The notes: generated from the letters alone by a model not told the origin. A stretch of 15,976 bases of DNA from an uncultured Clostridia bacterium (GCA_947177695.1 CAMWVO010000011.1:1-15976); one strand, 5' to 3'; numbered from the stretch's first letter, positions 1 through 6,664 are shown. Program-made: numbers and translations.

Positions 1-483
1 GCAGGGGATATGCTGGATATTCTGGCGTACCCCGAAATAAATACATACGGCGGTCAGAGCGCGGTAAATCTGCGTATCGAGGACTGCCGCAGAAACGGGA
101 TATCCCAGAAAAAATATTTTGCCGCTCTTGACGCTTACGAACGCTACAAGCGGGGCGAGGGCGCGGACAAGGCGTTAGTCACGAGGATAGTTCCCGACAG
201 GAACGATCTGGCGGCGGTCTATAGGGCGATACCCGAAGCGGATACCGACATGGACACGGTGTTTTTTGAGGTGTCCCGGAAGCTTCCCGACGAGATGAAT
301 TACTGCAAGTTCCGTCTGGCTCTGGATATTTTCGCGGAGACGGGACTTATCGGCACAGACCCTTACAGCGGAACGGTTCGCCGCCTGCACGTTGATAAAA
401 AGGTAAATCTGGACGATTCGGCTTTGCTTGCGGAGCTGAGATCGCTTTGCAATAACTTAGGCAAAGATGTCTCCCGCCTCTGA
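1..483 (+). CDS. recJ: RecJ single-strand DNA exonuclease, C-terminal part
   Basis: This is the last 160 codons of a gene that begins before the window; the frame is open from base 1. RecJ is a cytoplasmic 5'-3' single-strand exonuclease of recombination and mismatch repair. The opening residues (AGDMLDILAYPEINTYGG, then AVNLRIEDCR) match the GDxVD...N.YxG...VxLxIxDxR pattern of the RecJ C-terminal OB domain, which follows the DHH/DHHA1 catalytic core missing here. The rest is poorly conserved, as usual for the far C-terminus of this family. The last residues, DVSRL, and the TGA stop are encoded inside a repeated palindromic element (464-600), so the natural end of the protein has probably been altered. 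It lies upstream of rel on the same strand, a common arrangement in Firmicutes. The family call rests only on the OB region. Confidence 0.78.
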   Translation, partial: AGDMLDILAYPEINTYGGQSAVNLRIEDCRRNGISQKKYFAALDAYERYKRGEGADKALVTRIVPDRNDLAAVYRAIPEADTDMDTVFFEVSRKLPDEMNYCKFRLALDIFAETGLIGTDPYSGTVRRLHVDKKVNLDDSALLAELRSLCNNLGKDVSRL

Positions 484-600
484 GGAGGCAGGCGCCATTT
501 TCGTATTCGGCAGGGGATACAATCCCCATACCGAATACTCACCGCAGCTTCGCTGCGGCTTTGCCGCGTTAAATGACGGGGCAAAGCCCCTTATTGAAAC
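464..600 (+). repeat. Multi-hairpin palindromic element, copy A
   Basis: Four consecutive stem-loops fill the recJ-rel gap: GCCTC/GAGGC (476-489, with the recJ TGA in the loop); GTATTCGG/CCGAATAC enclosing GGGGAT-ACA-ATCCCC (503-538); CCGCAGC-TTC-GCTGCGG (542-558); and GCTTTGCC/GGCAAAGC with an inner CGT/ACG (558-587). The reverse complement of 5882-6010 shows the same order of elements. It shares GATGTCYCCCGCCTC and GGGGATACAATCCCC, while the third and fourth stems differ in sequence but stay paired. There is no coding capacity. The architecture recalls non-autonomous IS200/IS605-type or REP-like palindromic elements, but that assignment is inference. It has no T-run, so it is not a classical terminator. 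Confidence 0.7.
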
Positions 601-627
601 AAAACTAAAGAAAGAAGCGGAAAAACT

Positions 628-2826
628 ATGCTGAACAAGTCCGAGCCGTTCTATACGATAGACGCGCTGATACAGAAAATACTCGACGACGAAAAACAGT
701 ACGATCTGAGTAAAATTATTTCCGCATACGAATTTGCCGCAAAAGCTCACGCGAACCAGTTCCGCTCGTCGGGAGAGCCTTACATCACTCACCCGCTGGC
801 GGTCTCGTTTATCCTGCTGGAGCTTGGCATGGACACCGACACCATCTGCGCCGCAATGCTCCACGACGTTGTGGAGGATACAGACGTTACCCTTGAAGAG
901 GTCAAAAAACGCTTCGGTCAGGACGTTGCCATGCTTGTGGACGGCGTTACAAAGCTGGGAAAGATACCCCTTTTCACAAAGGAGGAGCAGCAGGCGGAAA
1001 ACGTGCGTAAGATACTCCTTGCGATGTCCCAGGACATTCGGGTAATAATAATTAAGCTCTGCGACCGTCTGCACAATATGAGGACGCTGCATTTCCGTCC
1101 CGCCCATAAACAGAGGAACACCGCACTTGAAACTATGAACATCTACGCGCCCATCGCCCACAGGCTGGGTATGCGTACCATAAAGGACGAGATCGAGGAC
1201 CTTGCGTTCCGCTACCTTGACCCCTACGCTTACGGCGAGATCGAGCAGATGCTCCGTATCAGAAGCGACGAGCGTGAGGCGTTTATCCGTTCCATAAAGG
1301 AGCAGATAACCGAACGCTTCAAAGAGGGGACTTTTCAGCGTCCCCCGCAGATAGACGGACGTGTAAAATCCGTTTACGGAATTTACAAAAAAGCGTTTTT
1401 GCAGGGCAAGAGCATTGACCAGATATACGACAAATACGCGGTGAGAATTATCGTTGATACCGTAAACGAGTGCTATAACTCGCTGGGTCTGATACACGAT
1501 ATGTTCACGCCTATCCCAAACCGCTTCAAGGACTATATCGCAACGCCAAAATCCAATATGTACCAGTCCCTGCACACCACCGTTATCGGCAAGGAGGGTC
1601 TGCCCTTTGAGGTGCAGATAAGGACTTGGGATATGCACCACACCGCCGAGTACGGTATCGCCGCCCACTGGAAGTACAAGGAGGGCATAAGCGGCAAGGA
1701 TAAGCTTGAAAACAGGCTTGCATGGATACGCCAGATAATCGAGGCTCAGCAGGACGCCGACGATGTGGAGGAGATCGTCCGCACCATAAAAAGCGACCTT
1801 GCTCCCGAAGAGACCTTTGCGTTTACCCCGAAAGGGGACATGATAACCCTGCCCAGCGGCGCAAATATCATTGACTTTGCCTACGCTATCCACACCGAGG
1901 TGGGCAACAAGATGAAAGGCGCAAAGGTGGACGGCAAGCTTGTCTCGCTGGACTATCAGCTTTCCACGGGCGAGATCGTTGAGATAATCACTTCCAAAGA
2001 CCCCGACCACGGTCCCAACAGGGCTTGGCTGGATATATGCAAGACAAACGAAGCGAAGTCCAAAATACGCTCGTGGTTCAAAAAGGAACGCCGCGAGGAG
2101 AACATTGTCAAGGGCAAAGAGGAGCTTGAAAAGGAGTTCAAGCGGAACTTTATACGCGTGCCCGAGGAGGATATGCAGGCATTTCTTGCGGACGACATGA
2201 AGCGTCACAACTGCTCCACGCTGGAGAATTTCTATGCGGCTATAGGCTACGGAGGCGTGATTTTGTCCCGCATGACCCAGCGGCTCAAGGACAGGTATGA
2301 AAAGCTTTACGGCGGCGCGGACGAACCCGAGATCAAAACCTACACCCCGAGAAAAAGCTCCACCGGCGTTGTGGTGGACGGCGAGGAAAACGTGCTGGTC
2401 AAGTTCTCTAAGTGCTGCAATCCCGTTCCGGGAGACGAGATCGTCGGCTTTGTTACCCGCGGACACGGCGTTTCGGTACACAACAAAAACTGCGTGAACT
2501 ATCTTAACGCTATGGATACGGGCGCCGATCCCGAACGGTGGATAGAGGTACACTGGGCGGAAAATACCATTCATAACAGCGCGCCCGTCTACAAGGTAAC
2601 GCTCGACATTGCCGCAAGCGAGAATATCCTGATACTTGCGGAGATATCCAAAACTCTTGCGGAAATGCACATTCCCGTTTCGGAGCTTTCCGTAAAGGAG
2701 CTGAAAAACGGCAACAGCAGTATTTTTGTTACCATAAGCACCGCGGGAGTTTCACAGCTTAACAATATCATTGCCAGAATAAAGAAAATACCCGACGTTA
2801 TCAGCGTGGACAGAACGGTCAAGTAA
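628..2826 (+). CDS. rel: (p)ppGpp synthetase/hydrolase, RelA/SpoT (Rel) family
   Basis: This 732-residue cytoplasmic enzyme makes (p)ppGpp from ATP and GTP/GDP during starvation and degrades it with its Mn-dependent HD domain. Length and domain order are those of full Firmicute Rel. The HD hydrolase domain covers about 25-180 (THPLAV 54-59, HD pair H79/D80, then EDT at 83-85; CDRLHNMRTL 145-154). The synthetase domain covers about 240-350 (KSVYGIYKK 247-255, RFKDYIATPKSNMYQSLHTT 299-318, EVQIRT 328-333, EYGIAAHWKY 341-350). The TGS domain covers about 393-455, a zinc-finger-like CC segment lies near C596/C597, and a C-terminal ACT domain covers about 655-732. Intact HD residues suggest a bifunctional enzyme. 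The ATG at 628 has only a weak purine-rich ribosome site. The adenine phosphoribosyltransferase gene that often precedes rel in Clostridia is absent; a palindromic element sits there instead. Confidence 0.95.
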   Translation: MLNKSEPFYTIDALIQKILDDEKQYDLSKIISAYEFAAKAHANQFRSSGEPYITHPLAVSFILLELGMDTDTICAAMLHDVVEDTDVTLEEVKKRFGQDVAMLVDGVTKLGKIPLFTKEEQQAENVRKILLAMSQDIRVIIIKLCDRLHNMRTLHFRPAHKQRNTALETMNIYAPIAHRLGMRTIKDEIEDLAFRYLDPYAYGEIEQMLRIRSDEREAFIRSIKEQITERFKEGTFQRPPQIDGRVKSVYGIYKKAFLQGKSIDQIYDKYAVRIIVDTVNECYNSLGLIHDMFTPIPNRFKDYIATPKSNMYQSLHTTVIGKEGLPFEVQIRTWDMHHTAEYGIAAHWKYKEGISGKDKLENRLAWIRQIIEAQQDADDVEEIVRTIKSDLAPEETFAFTPKGDMITLPSGANIIDFAYAIHTEVGNKMKGAKVDGKLVSLDYQLSTGEIVEIITSKDPDHGPNRAWLDICKTNEAKSKIRSWFKKERREENIVKGKEELEKEFKRNFIRVPEEDMQAFLADDMKRHNCSTLENFYAAIGYGGVILSRMTQRLKDRYEKLYGGADEPEIKTYTPRKSSTGVVVDGEENVLVKFSKCCNPVPGDEIVGFVTRGHGVSVHNKNCVNYLNAMDTGADPERWIEVHWAENTIHNSAPVYKVTLDIAASENILILAEISKTLAEMHIPVSELSVKELKNGNSSIFVTISTAGVSQLNNIIARIKKIPDVISVDRTVK

Positions 2827-2859
2827 ATCCAGAAAGTTATATACAAACAGTATATTAGT

Positions 2860-2937
2860 TTGCAATTATTACAATTTTGTCAAATCGAGAGAAAGAGTTT
2901 ATATACTAATAGTATATTAGATTGTAATTATTACAAT
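2860..2937. promoter_or_regulatory. Two Fur/PerR-like inverted repeats in tandem leader units
   Basis: In unit 2, ATTGTAAT-T-ATTACAAT (2921-2937) is a perfect 8-1-8 inverted repeat. In unit 1, TTGCAAT-T-ATTACAA (2860-2874) is a 7-1-7 repeat with one mismatch. The 7-1-7 AT-rich geometry is that of Fur-superfamily boxes (PerR, Zur, Fur). Unit 3 keeps only the right half, over the start codon. A second perfect palindrome, TATACTA-A-TAGTATA, lies at 2902-2916. Which regulator binds, if any, cannot be told from this window. Confidence 0.4.
2877..2905 (+). promoter_or_regulatory. Candidate sigma-A promoter for the MBL-fold gene
   Basis: A -35 box TTGTCA (2877-2882) and a -10 box TATATA (2900-2905) are separated by 17 bases. 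The promoter spans the junction of the first two 62-bp units and lies between the two Fur-like boxes. There is no terminator between rel and this point, so transcription from rel may also read through. Confidence 0.4.
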
Positions 2938-2982
2938 TCTGTCTAACAAAGAAAAAGAATTACTATACAAGGAGTACGCTAA

Positions 2983-3636
2983 ATGAAGATTATTACAATT
3001 CCGCCGCAGGGCATATTTGCGGTGAACTGCTATCTGGTGATATCCGAAGCGGGGAACGCCGCTTTGATAGACGCTCCCGAGGGTCCGGAGAGGATACTTG
3101 CCGCGGCTGAGAAAAACGGCGCGAAGATAAAAAAGATTTTGCTTACCCACGGTCACTGCGACCACATAGAATCCCTTGCGGAAATCGCGGAGAGGACGGG
3201 CGCGGAGGTCTATATCCACGAGCTGGACGCGGGAAAGCTTACCGACAGCTACACAAATCTGACCGAATTTTTCGCGGGATACCAGGAAAGCGTAACTCCA
3301 TACAGCGGTGCGACCTGTCTTTCCGACGGCGATACGGTGAAGCTTGACGAGCTGACCTTTACAGTCCTGCACACTCCCGGACACACAAGCGGAAGCGTCT
3401 GCTATCTGATTGATGACGTTATGTTCAGCGGCGATACCCTGTTCAAAAATTCCATCGGCAGGACGGATATGCCCGACGGAAACCAGATAGCCCTGTTCGA
3501 CAGCTTAAAGCTTTTAGAGGATTACCGCGGCGAGCATGAGGACTACAAACTGCTTTCGGGACACGGCGCGGAGTCCACTCTCAAACGTGAGCGGGACAGC
3601 AATCCGTTTATGAACGGCAACATGTTCGACTATTGA
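2983..3636 (+). CDS. Metallo-beta-lactamase-fold hydrolase (glyoxalase II-like, YqgX/YcbL type)
   Basis: This 217-residue soluble protein is the usual length of small single-domain MBL hydrolases. The metal-binding set is complete: THGHCDH at 55-61 (H56, H58, D60, H61), H134 in TPGHTSGS, D151 in FSGDTLF and H194 in LSGHG. These bind two metal ions in the glyoxalase II-like group, whose best-known members hydrolyse thioesters such as S-lactoylglutathione. The true substrate in clostridia is unknown. The ATG at 2983 follows AAGGAG at 2969-2974. The position between rel and hemZ is a conserved clostridial arrangement, although the D-aminoacyl-tRNA deacylase gene (dtd) often found between rel and this gene is missing. 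The 62-bp tandem repeats reach into its first codons. Confidence 0.88.
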   Translation: MKIITIPPQGIFAVNCYLVISEAGNAALIDAPEGPERILAAAEKNGAKIKKILLTHGHCDHIESLAEIAERTGAEVYIHELDAGKLTDSYTNLTEFFAGYQESVTPYSGATCLSDGDTVKLDELTFTVLHTPGHTSGSVCYLIDDVMFSGDTLFKNSIGRTDMPDGNQIALFDSLKLLEDYRGEHEDYKLLSGHGAESTLKRERDSNPFMNGNMFDY

Positions 3637-3641
3637 AAGTA

Positions 3642-3729
3642 AGTTTAAAAATCTTCGATTTTTAAACTGCGAGTTTTGTTTTCCTCACTGTCGTGAGGAA
3701 TTTTGCTAACGCAAAACCACAAAACATCG
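3642..3729 (+). repeat. Multi-hairpin intergenic element between the MBL gene and hemZ
   Basis: The first hairpin is a perfect 12-bp stem with a TTC loop: AGTTTAAAAATC (3642-3653) pairs with GATTTTTAAACT (3657-3668). Then comes a three-way junction. Its outer stem CGAGTTTTGT (3670-3679) pairs with ACAAAAC-A-TCG (3719-3729), enclosing TTCCTCAC-TGTC-GTGAGGAA (3681-3700) and TTTTGC-TAAC-GCAAAA (3701-3716). No T-run follows, so it is not a typical intrinsic terminator. It could be an RNA processing or stability element, or a short palindromic repeat. The TTC-loop hairpin resembles the third stem of copies A and B, but a common origin is unproven. Confidence 0.6.
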
Positions 3730-3745
3730 AAAAAGGAAGATATTA

Positions 3746-5311
3746 ATGACAGTATGCTACATCGGAAACAGTTTTAAATATGAAACGGAAGCGGTTTTAA
3801 AGCTGTTCCTGCCAATCGTTACGTTTGATTTTCTTTTTGAGGAGTACCCCCAAGTCGGGGATTTCTGCATTATCAAGCGCGAACCGAACAATGACGGCTA
3901 TACTCTGTCCGTGACGGTAAGTCTTGACGGAACTAATGAAAGCCTCGAAGAGACCCGCAGCGGAGATTTTTCCGACAAAGATGACGAAGCCGCGCTGTGC
4001 AAAATGCTTTACCTTATAATGCAGAAGCTTAAAGGCGTTACGCCCGCGTGGGGTCTGCTGACGGGAATACGTCCCGTAAAAAAGGTAAACGAGCTTCTTG
4101 ACCGCGGTCTTGACAAAGCGGAGATTTTCTCGGCTCTGAAAGAAAAATATTTTGTTTCCGACGAAAAGCTGGAGCTTGCCTACAGCACCGCCGTGACCCA
4201 GGCTGACGCTCTTGCGGCTCTGGACAAGCGTTCCTATTCGCTGTATGTGTCGATACCGTTCTGTCCGTCGCGGTGCAGCTACTGTTCGTTTGTGAGCCAT
4301 TCCATAGAATCCGCGGGAGCAAAAAAGCTGCTTCCCGACTATGTTAAGAAGCTTTGCGAGGAGATCGCTCAGACCTCCGAAATAGCCCGGGAACTGGGTC
4401 TGCGGCTTGATACCATTTATATCGGCGGGGGAACTCCCACCGCTCTTTCCGCGGAGCAGCTTGAAGCTGTAATGTCTGCGGTGAAAAAAAACTTTGACAT
4501 TTCAAAAATACGTGAATATACTGTAGAAGCAGGACGTTCCGATACGATTACCGAAAAAAAGCTTGAAATTATCCGCGATTTCGGAGCGACGAGAATTTCG
4601 GTAAATCCCCAGACAATGAACGATGCCGTGCTTGAAGCCATAGGCAGGCGGCACACCGCAAAGGACGTTGTTTCCGCCTTTGACAAAGCCCGCAGGCTTG
4701 GCTTCGGCAACATCAATATGGACGTTATTGCGGGACTTCCCACCGATACGCCCGAAAGCTTTTTGCAGACTATCGAAACGCTCTGCGGACTTGACCCCGA
4801 AAGCATAACAATTCACACCCTGACGGTGAAGCGTTCCTCGAAGCTTTTTTCCGAGGAGGAGCGCCGCGTTGACGGCAGAAAACAGCAATTCCACTTTGAA
4901 AATGAAAACAAAATCCTTCGCCAAAATCCATATACGCAAAATTTCGGCTCGGATTTTGTACATTTTCTGCGTGGAATGGCTGTCAGCGAAATGGTACTGA
5001 CGGGTCAGACCGTTCTGCTTGAAAAGGGGTATCTCCCCTACTACCTCTATCGGCAGAAAAATACGGTGGATAATCTTGAAAACGTTGGCTTCGCCAAGGC
5101 GGGATACGAGTGCCTCTACAACATTTACATAATGGAGGAGGCGCAGACTATTCTCGCCGTGGGAGCGGGCGGTTCCACAAAGCTTGTGAACACCGGAACG
5201 GGAAAGATCGAAAGGCTGTTCAATTACAAATTCCCCTACGAATATATTTCGAGATATGATAAGATGATATCTAAAAAGGACAGGATAGCCGAGTTTTTTG
5301 CAGGCATCTGA
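3746..5311 (+). CDS. hemZ: HemZ-type radical SAM protein (oxygen-independent coproporphyrinogen III oxidase-like)
   Basis: This 521-residue protein belongs to the HemN/HemZ group, named for anaerobic oxidative decarboxylation of coproporphyrinogen III in haem synthesis. Many relatives have other roles, and no other haem gene is visible here. The radical SAM cluster motif CxxxCxxC is at C173, C177 and C180 (SIPFCPSRCSYCSF). The SAM-contacting GGGTPT lies at 227-232. An N-terminal extension of about 160 residues, containing LLTGIRPVKK at 104-113, distinguishes HemZ from HemN/HemW. The C-terminal half keeps the HemZ-type YLPYYLYRQKN stretch. The ATG at 3746 follows AAAGGAAG. The place after the MBL gene matches the usual rel-MBL-hemZ order in Firmicutes. 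Confidence 0.9.
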   Translation: MTVCYIGNSFKYETEAVLKLFLPIVTFDFLFEEYPQVGDFCIIKREPNNDGYTLSVTVSLDGTNESLEETRSGDFSDKDDEAALCKMLYLIMQKLKGVTPAWGLLTGIRPVKKVNELLDRGLDKAEIFSALKEKYFVSDEKLELAYSTAVTQADALAALDKRSYSLYVSIPFCPSRCSYCSFVSHSIESAGAKKLLPDYVKKLCEEIAQTSEIARELGLRLDTIYIGGGTPTALSAEQLEAVMSAVKKNFDISKIREYTVEAGRSDTITEKKLEIIRDFGATRISVNPQTMNDAVLEAIGRRHTAKDVVSAFDKARRLGFGNINMDVIAGLPTDTPESFLQTIETLCGLDPESITIHTLTVKRSSKLFSEEERRVDGRKQQFHFENENKILRQNPYTQNFGSDFVHFLRGMAVSEMVLTGQTVLLEKGYLPYYLYRQKNTVDNLENVGFAKAGYECLYNIYIMEEAQTILAVGAGGSTKLVNTGTGKIERLFNYKFPYEYISRYDKMISKKDRIAEFFAGI

Positions 5312-5354
5312 GCCGTTCTGTAATAAATAATTCAGCAATGCCATGACAAAATAT

Positions 5355-5400
5355 ATTGACAAATCAATGATTTTGCAATACAATATAAGTACAAATCAAT
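5355..5400 (+). promoter_or_regulatory. relB promoter with likely operator repeats
   Basis: The -35 TTGACA (5356-5361) and -10 TACAAT (5379-5384) are 17 bases apart, a near-ideal sigma-A promoter. ATTGA-CAAA-TCAAT (5355-5368) is an inverted repeat over the -35 box. The ten-base ACAAATCAAT occurs at 5359-5368 and again at 5391-5400, 32 bases later, about three helical turns. RelB/DinJ antitoxins normally repress their own operon through ribbon-helix-helix binding to such repeats, so these are good operator candidates. Confidence 0.65.
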
Positions 5401-5413
5401 AAGGAGAGATGTT

Positions 5414-5677
5414 ATGGCAAATTTACAGATCAGGGTCACAGACGAACTCAAGGCACAGGCAGACGAACTTTTTGCAAGTCTTGGCTTTGACACGTCCACG
5501 GCGGTAAGAATATTTCTGACGGCTGCGCTGGAAAATAACGGTCTGCCGTTTGAAGTAAAGCATAATACTCCGTCAAAGGAAATGCGGCAGGCGATTTACG
5601 AGAGCAGGAACAGGATTGATCTTAACGGTCCGTACGATACGGCGGAGGACGCTGTTAACGCAATGCTGGAGGACTGA
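5414..5677 (+). CDS. dinJ: RelB/DinJ-family antitoxin
   Basis: This 87-residue protein opens with the RelB/DinJ ribbon-helix-helix pattern: a short strand ANLQIRVTDELKAQAD, then helix LFASLGFDTSTAVRIFLTAA. This domain dimerises and binds operator DNA. The C-terminal part (about 50-87) is the region that wraps around the toxin in this family. It sits behind its own strong promoter and after AAGGAG (5401-5406). The toxin gene follows four bases later, as normal for a toxin-antitoxin operon, but that toxin is interrupted (5681-6088). The antitoxin may therefore now be an orphan DNA-binding protein that represses only itself, or guards against related toxins elsewhere. The symbol reflects the DinJ-YafQ pairing. 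Confidence 0.85.
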   Translation: MANLQIRVTDELKAQADELFASLGFDTSTAVRIFLTAALENNGLPFEVKHNTPSKEMRQAIYESRNRIDLNGPYDTAEDAVNAMLED

Positions 5678-5680
5678 GCC

Positions 5681-6088
5681 TTGTACAGGATAGAATTTAC
5701 AAACAAAATGAAAAGGGACGCAAAGCTGATGAAAAAAAGAGGAAAGGATATGTCGAAGCTAACGAACGTCCTTGAACTTCTTGCGGCGGGAACGGTGCTT
5801 CCTCAAAGCTTCAGAGATCATCAGCTGACCGGTGATATGAAAGATTTCAGAGAGTGTCACATTGAACCCGACTGGCTTCTTCAAGCGCAGCTTTAACAAG
5901 CTGCCGGAATTGCGAAGCAATTCCGAAGAGGTTCAGTGGGGGATTGTATCCCCCACTGAACCGAAAGATGGAACCCGCCGCCTTAGAGGCGGGGGACATC
6001 AGCAGCGGTTATATATCAGTTCCATGACGATGTGCTGACCCTTACCGCGACCGGAACGGGAACGCATTCCGACCTGTTCGGAAAATAG
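5681..6088 (+). pseudogene. yafQ: YafQ-type mRNA interferase toxin, interrupted by a palindromic element
   Basis: The gene starts at TTG 5681 with GGAGG at 5668-5672 inside the antitoxin 3' end. The first 67 codons read like YafQ up to HIEPDWLL (to 5881). The frame then enters foreign sequence and stops at 5894-5896, leaving 71 residues. The missing C-terminus lies beyond the insertion in the same frame: 6011-6088 encodes IYQFHDDVLTLTATGTG, then THSDLFGK and a stop. Joining 5881 to 6011 gives 92 residues, the length of E. coli YafQ. YafQ is a ribosome-dependent endoribonuclease. The detached tail carries the conserved His and Phe of GTHxxLFG that contribute to activity, so the short product should be inactive, although it may still bind antitoxin. 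Confidence 0.88.
5882..6010 (-). repeat. Multi-hairpin palindromic element, copy B, inserted in yafQ
   Basis: This 129-bp insertion is bounded by the two halves of yafQ. In + order its stems are GCAGCTT-TAAC-AAGCTGC (5887-5904), CGGAATTGC-GAA-GCAATTCCG (5905-5925), a perfect 15-bp stem with loop TGT (5930-5962), and CCCGCC/GGCGGG (5974-5993). Read on the minus strand, it has the same order as copy A at 464-600. It carries no gene. The exact ends are uncertain by a few bases and no clear target-site duplication is visible, which would suit a peel-and-paste or IS200/IS605-like mechanism better than a DDE transposase (inference). Confidence 0.8.
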
Positions 6089-6142
6089 GAAGACAGAAGC
6101 TCTTTGTAATAATTATTAATTGATTTATGTGAGAGGTGCAAA

Positions 6143-6664
6143 ATGGAGGATTTTTTAAAGCTTGCCGAAAAGCGTTACTCCGTGAGAAAATTTACGGATA
6201 AGCATTTGGAGCAGGAAAAAATTGATAAGATACTAAAGGCGGGAATGCTTGCTCCCACGGGCTGCAATAATCAGCCCCAGCGTATTCTTGTTATCAACAG
6301 CGATGAAAGTATCCAAAAGCTGAAAAAATGTACGAAGTGCCATTTTGACGCGCCCACGGCAATGCTGGTATGCTACAATAAAAATGAATGCTGGACGCGC
6401 AAATACGACGGAAAAACCTGCGGAGTAGCCGACGCCTGCATTGTCACCACTCACATGATGCTCGAAGCGGAGGAGCTTGGCATAGGCACAACATGGGTAA
6501 TGCACTTCATTCCCGAAGCTGTGCGGTGCGAATTTGAAATTCCCGACAATATTGAGCCTGTTGCGCTTCTGGTAATGGGTTATCCCGCAGAGGACGCGGA
6601 ACCCTCAAATCTTCACTCGGAATTTCGACCTATAGAGGAACTGGTGGTTTACGATAAATTCTGA
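6143..6664 (+). CDS. Nitroreductase-family FMN-dependent oxidoreductase
   Basis: This 173-residue protein has the typical length of small one-domain nitroreductases, cytoplasmic flavoproteins that use NAD(P)H to reduce nitro compounds, quinones or similar acceptors as homodimers. Diagnostic features are the N-terminal FMN phosphate-binding RYSVRKF (11-17), the LAPTGCNNQPQ segment (37-46), and the C-terminal PVALLVMGYPAE strand-turn at the flavin site. The middle contains several cysteines (CTKCHF, CYNKNECW, KTCGVADAC), seen in some clostridial members; a metal or redox role is speculative. GAGAGGTG (6131-6138) supports the ATG at 6143. The 54-base gap after the toxin remnant has no clear promoter. 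The physiological substrate is unknown. Confidence 0.87.
   Translation: MEDFLKLAEKRYSVRKFTDKHLEQEKIDKILKAGMLAPTGCNNQPQRILVINSDESIQKLKKCTKCHFDAPTAMLVCYNKNECWTRKYDGKTCGVADACIVTTHMMLEAEELGIGTTWVMHFIPEAVRCEFEIPDNIEPVALLVMGYPAEDAEPSNLHSEFRPIEELVVYDKF

Larger units (their letters stand above)
2836..3000 (+). repeat. Three tandem 62-bp units; the third overlaps the MBL gene start
   Basis: Units begin at 2836, 2898 and 2960. The shared TTATTACAATT ends at 2876, 2938 and 3000, giving an exact 62-bp period. Units 1 and 2 are closely similar along their length. The third diverges but still aligns: TACTATACAAGGAG matches TATACTAATAG, and the ATGAAGATTATTACAATT region matches TTGTAATTATTACAATT. Unit 3 contains the ribosome binding site and ATG of the following gene, so units 1 and 2 look like duplicated copies of the gene's own leader that no longer carry a start codon. 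Confidence 0.75.

Noticed and set aside
484..600. Intrinsic terminator after recJ
   Set aside because: The hairpins are strong but no T-run follows any of them, and the same set occurs inside yafQ, so a repeat element explains them better.
457..2670. A 737-codon open frame on the minus strand opposite rel
   Set aside because: It mirrors the codon bias of rel, has no recognisable domain or ribosome site, and rel is unmistakable on the other strand.
2836..3000. CRISPR-like repeats
   Set aside because: There are only three contiguous diverging 62-bp units without unique spacers, and no cas genes are present.
4502..5383. A 293-codon minus-strand open frame opposite hemZ
   Set aside because: It is an antisense shadow of a recognised radical SAM gene, without family resemblance or a start signal.
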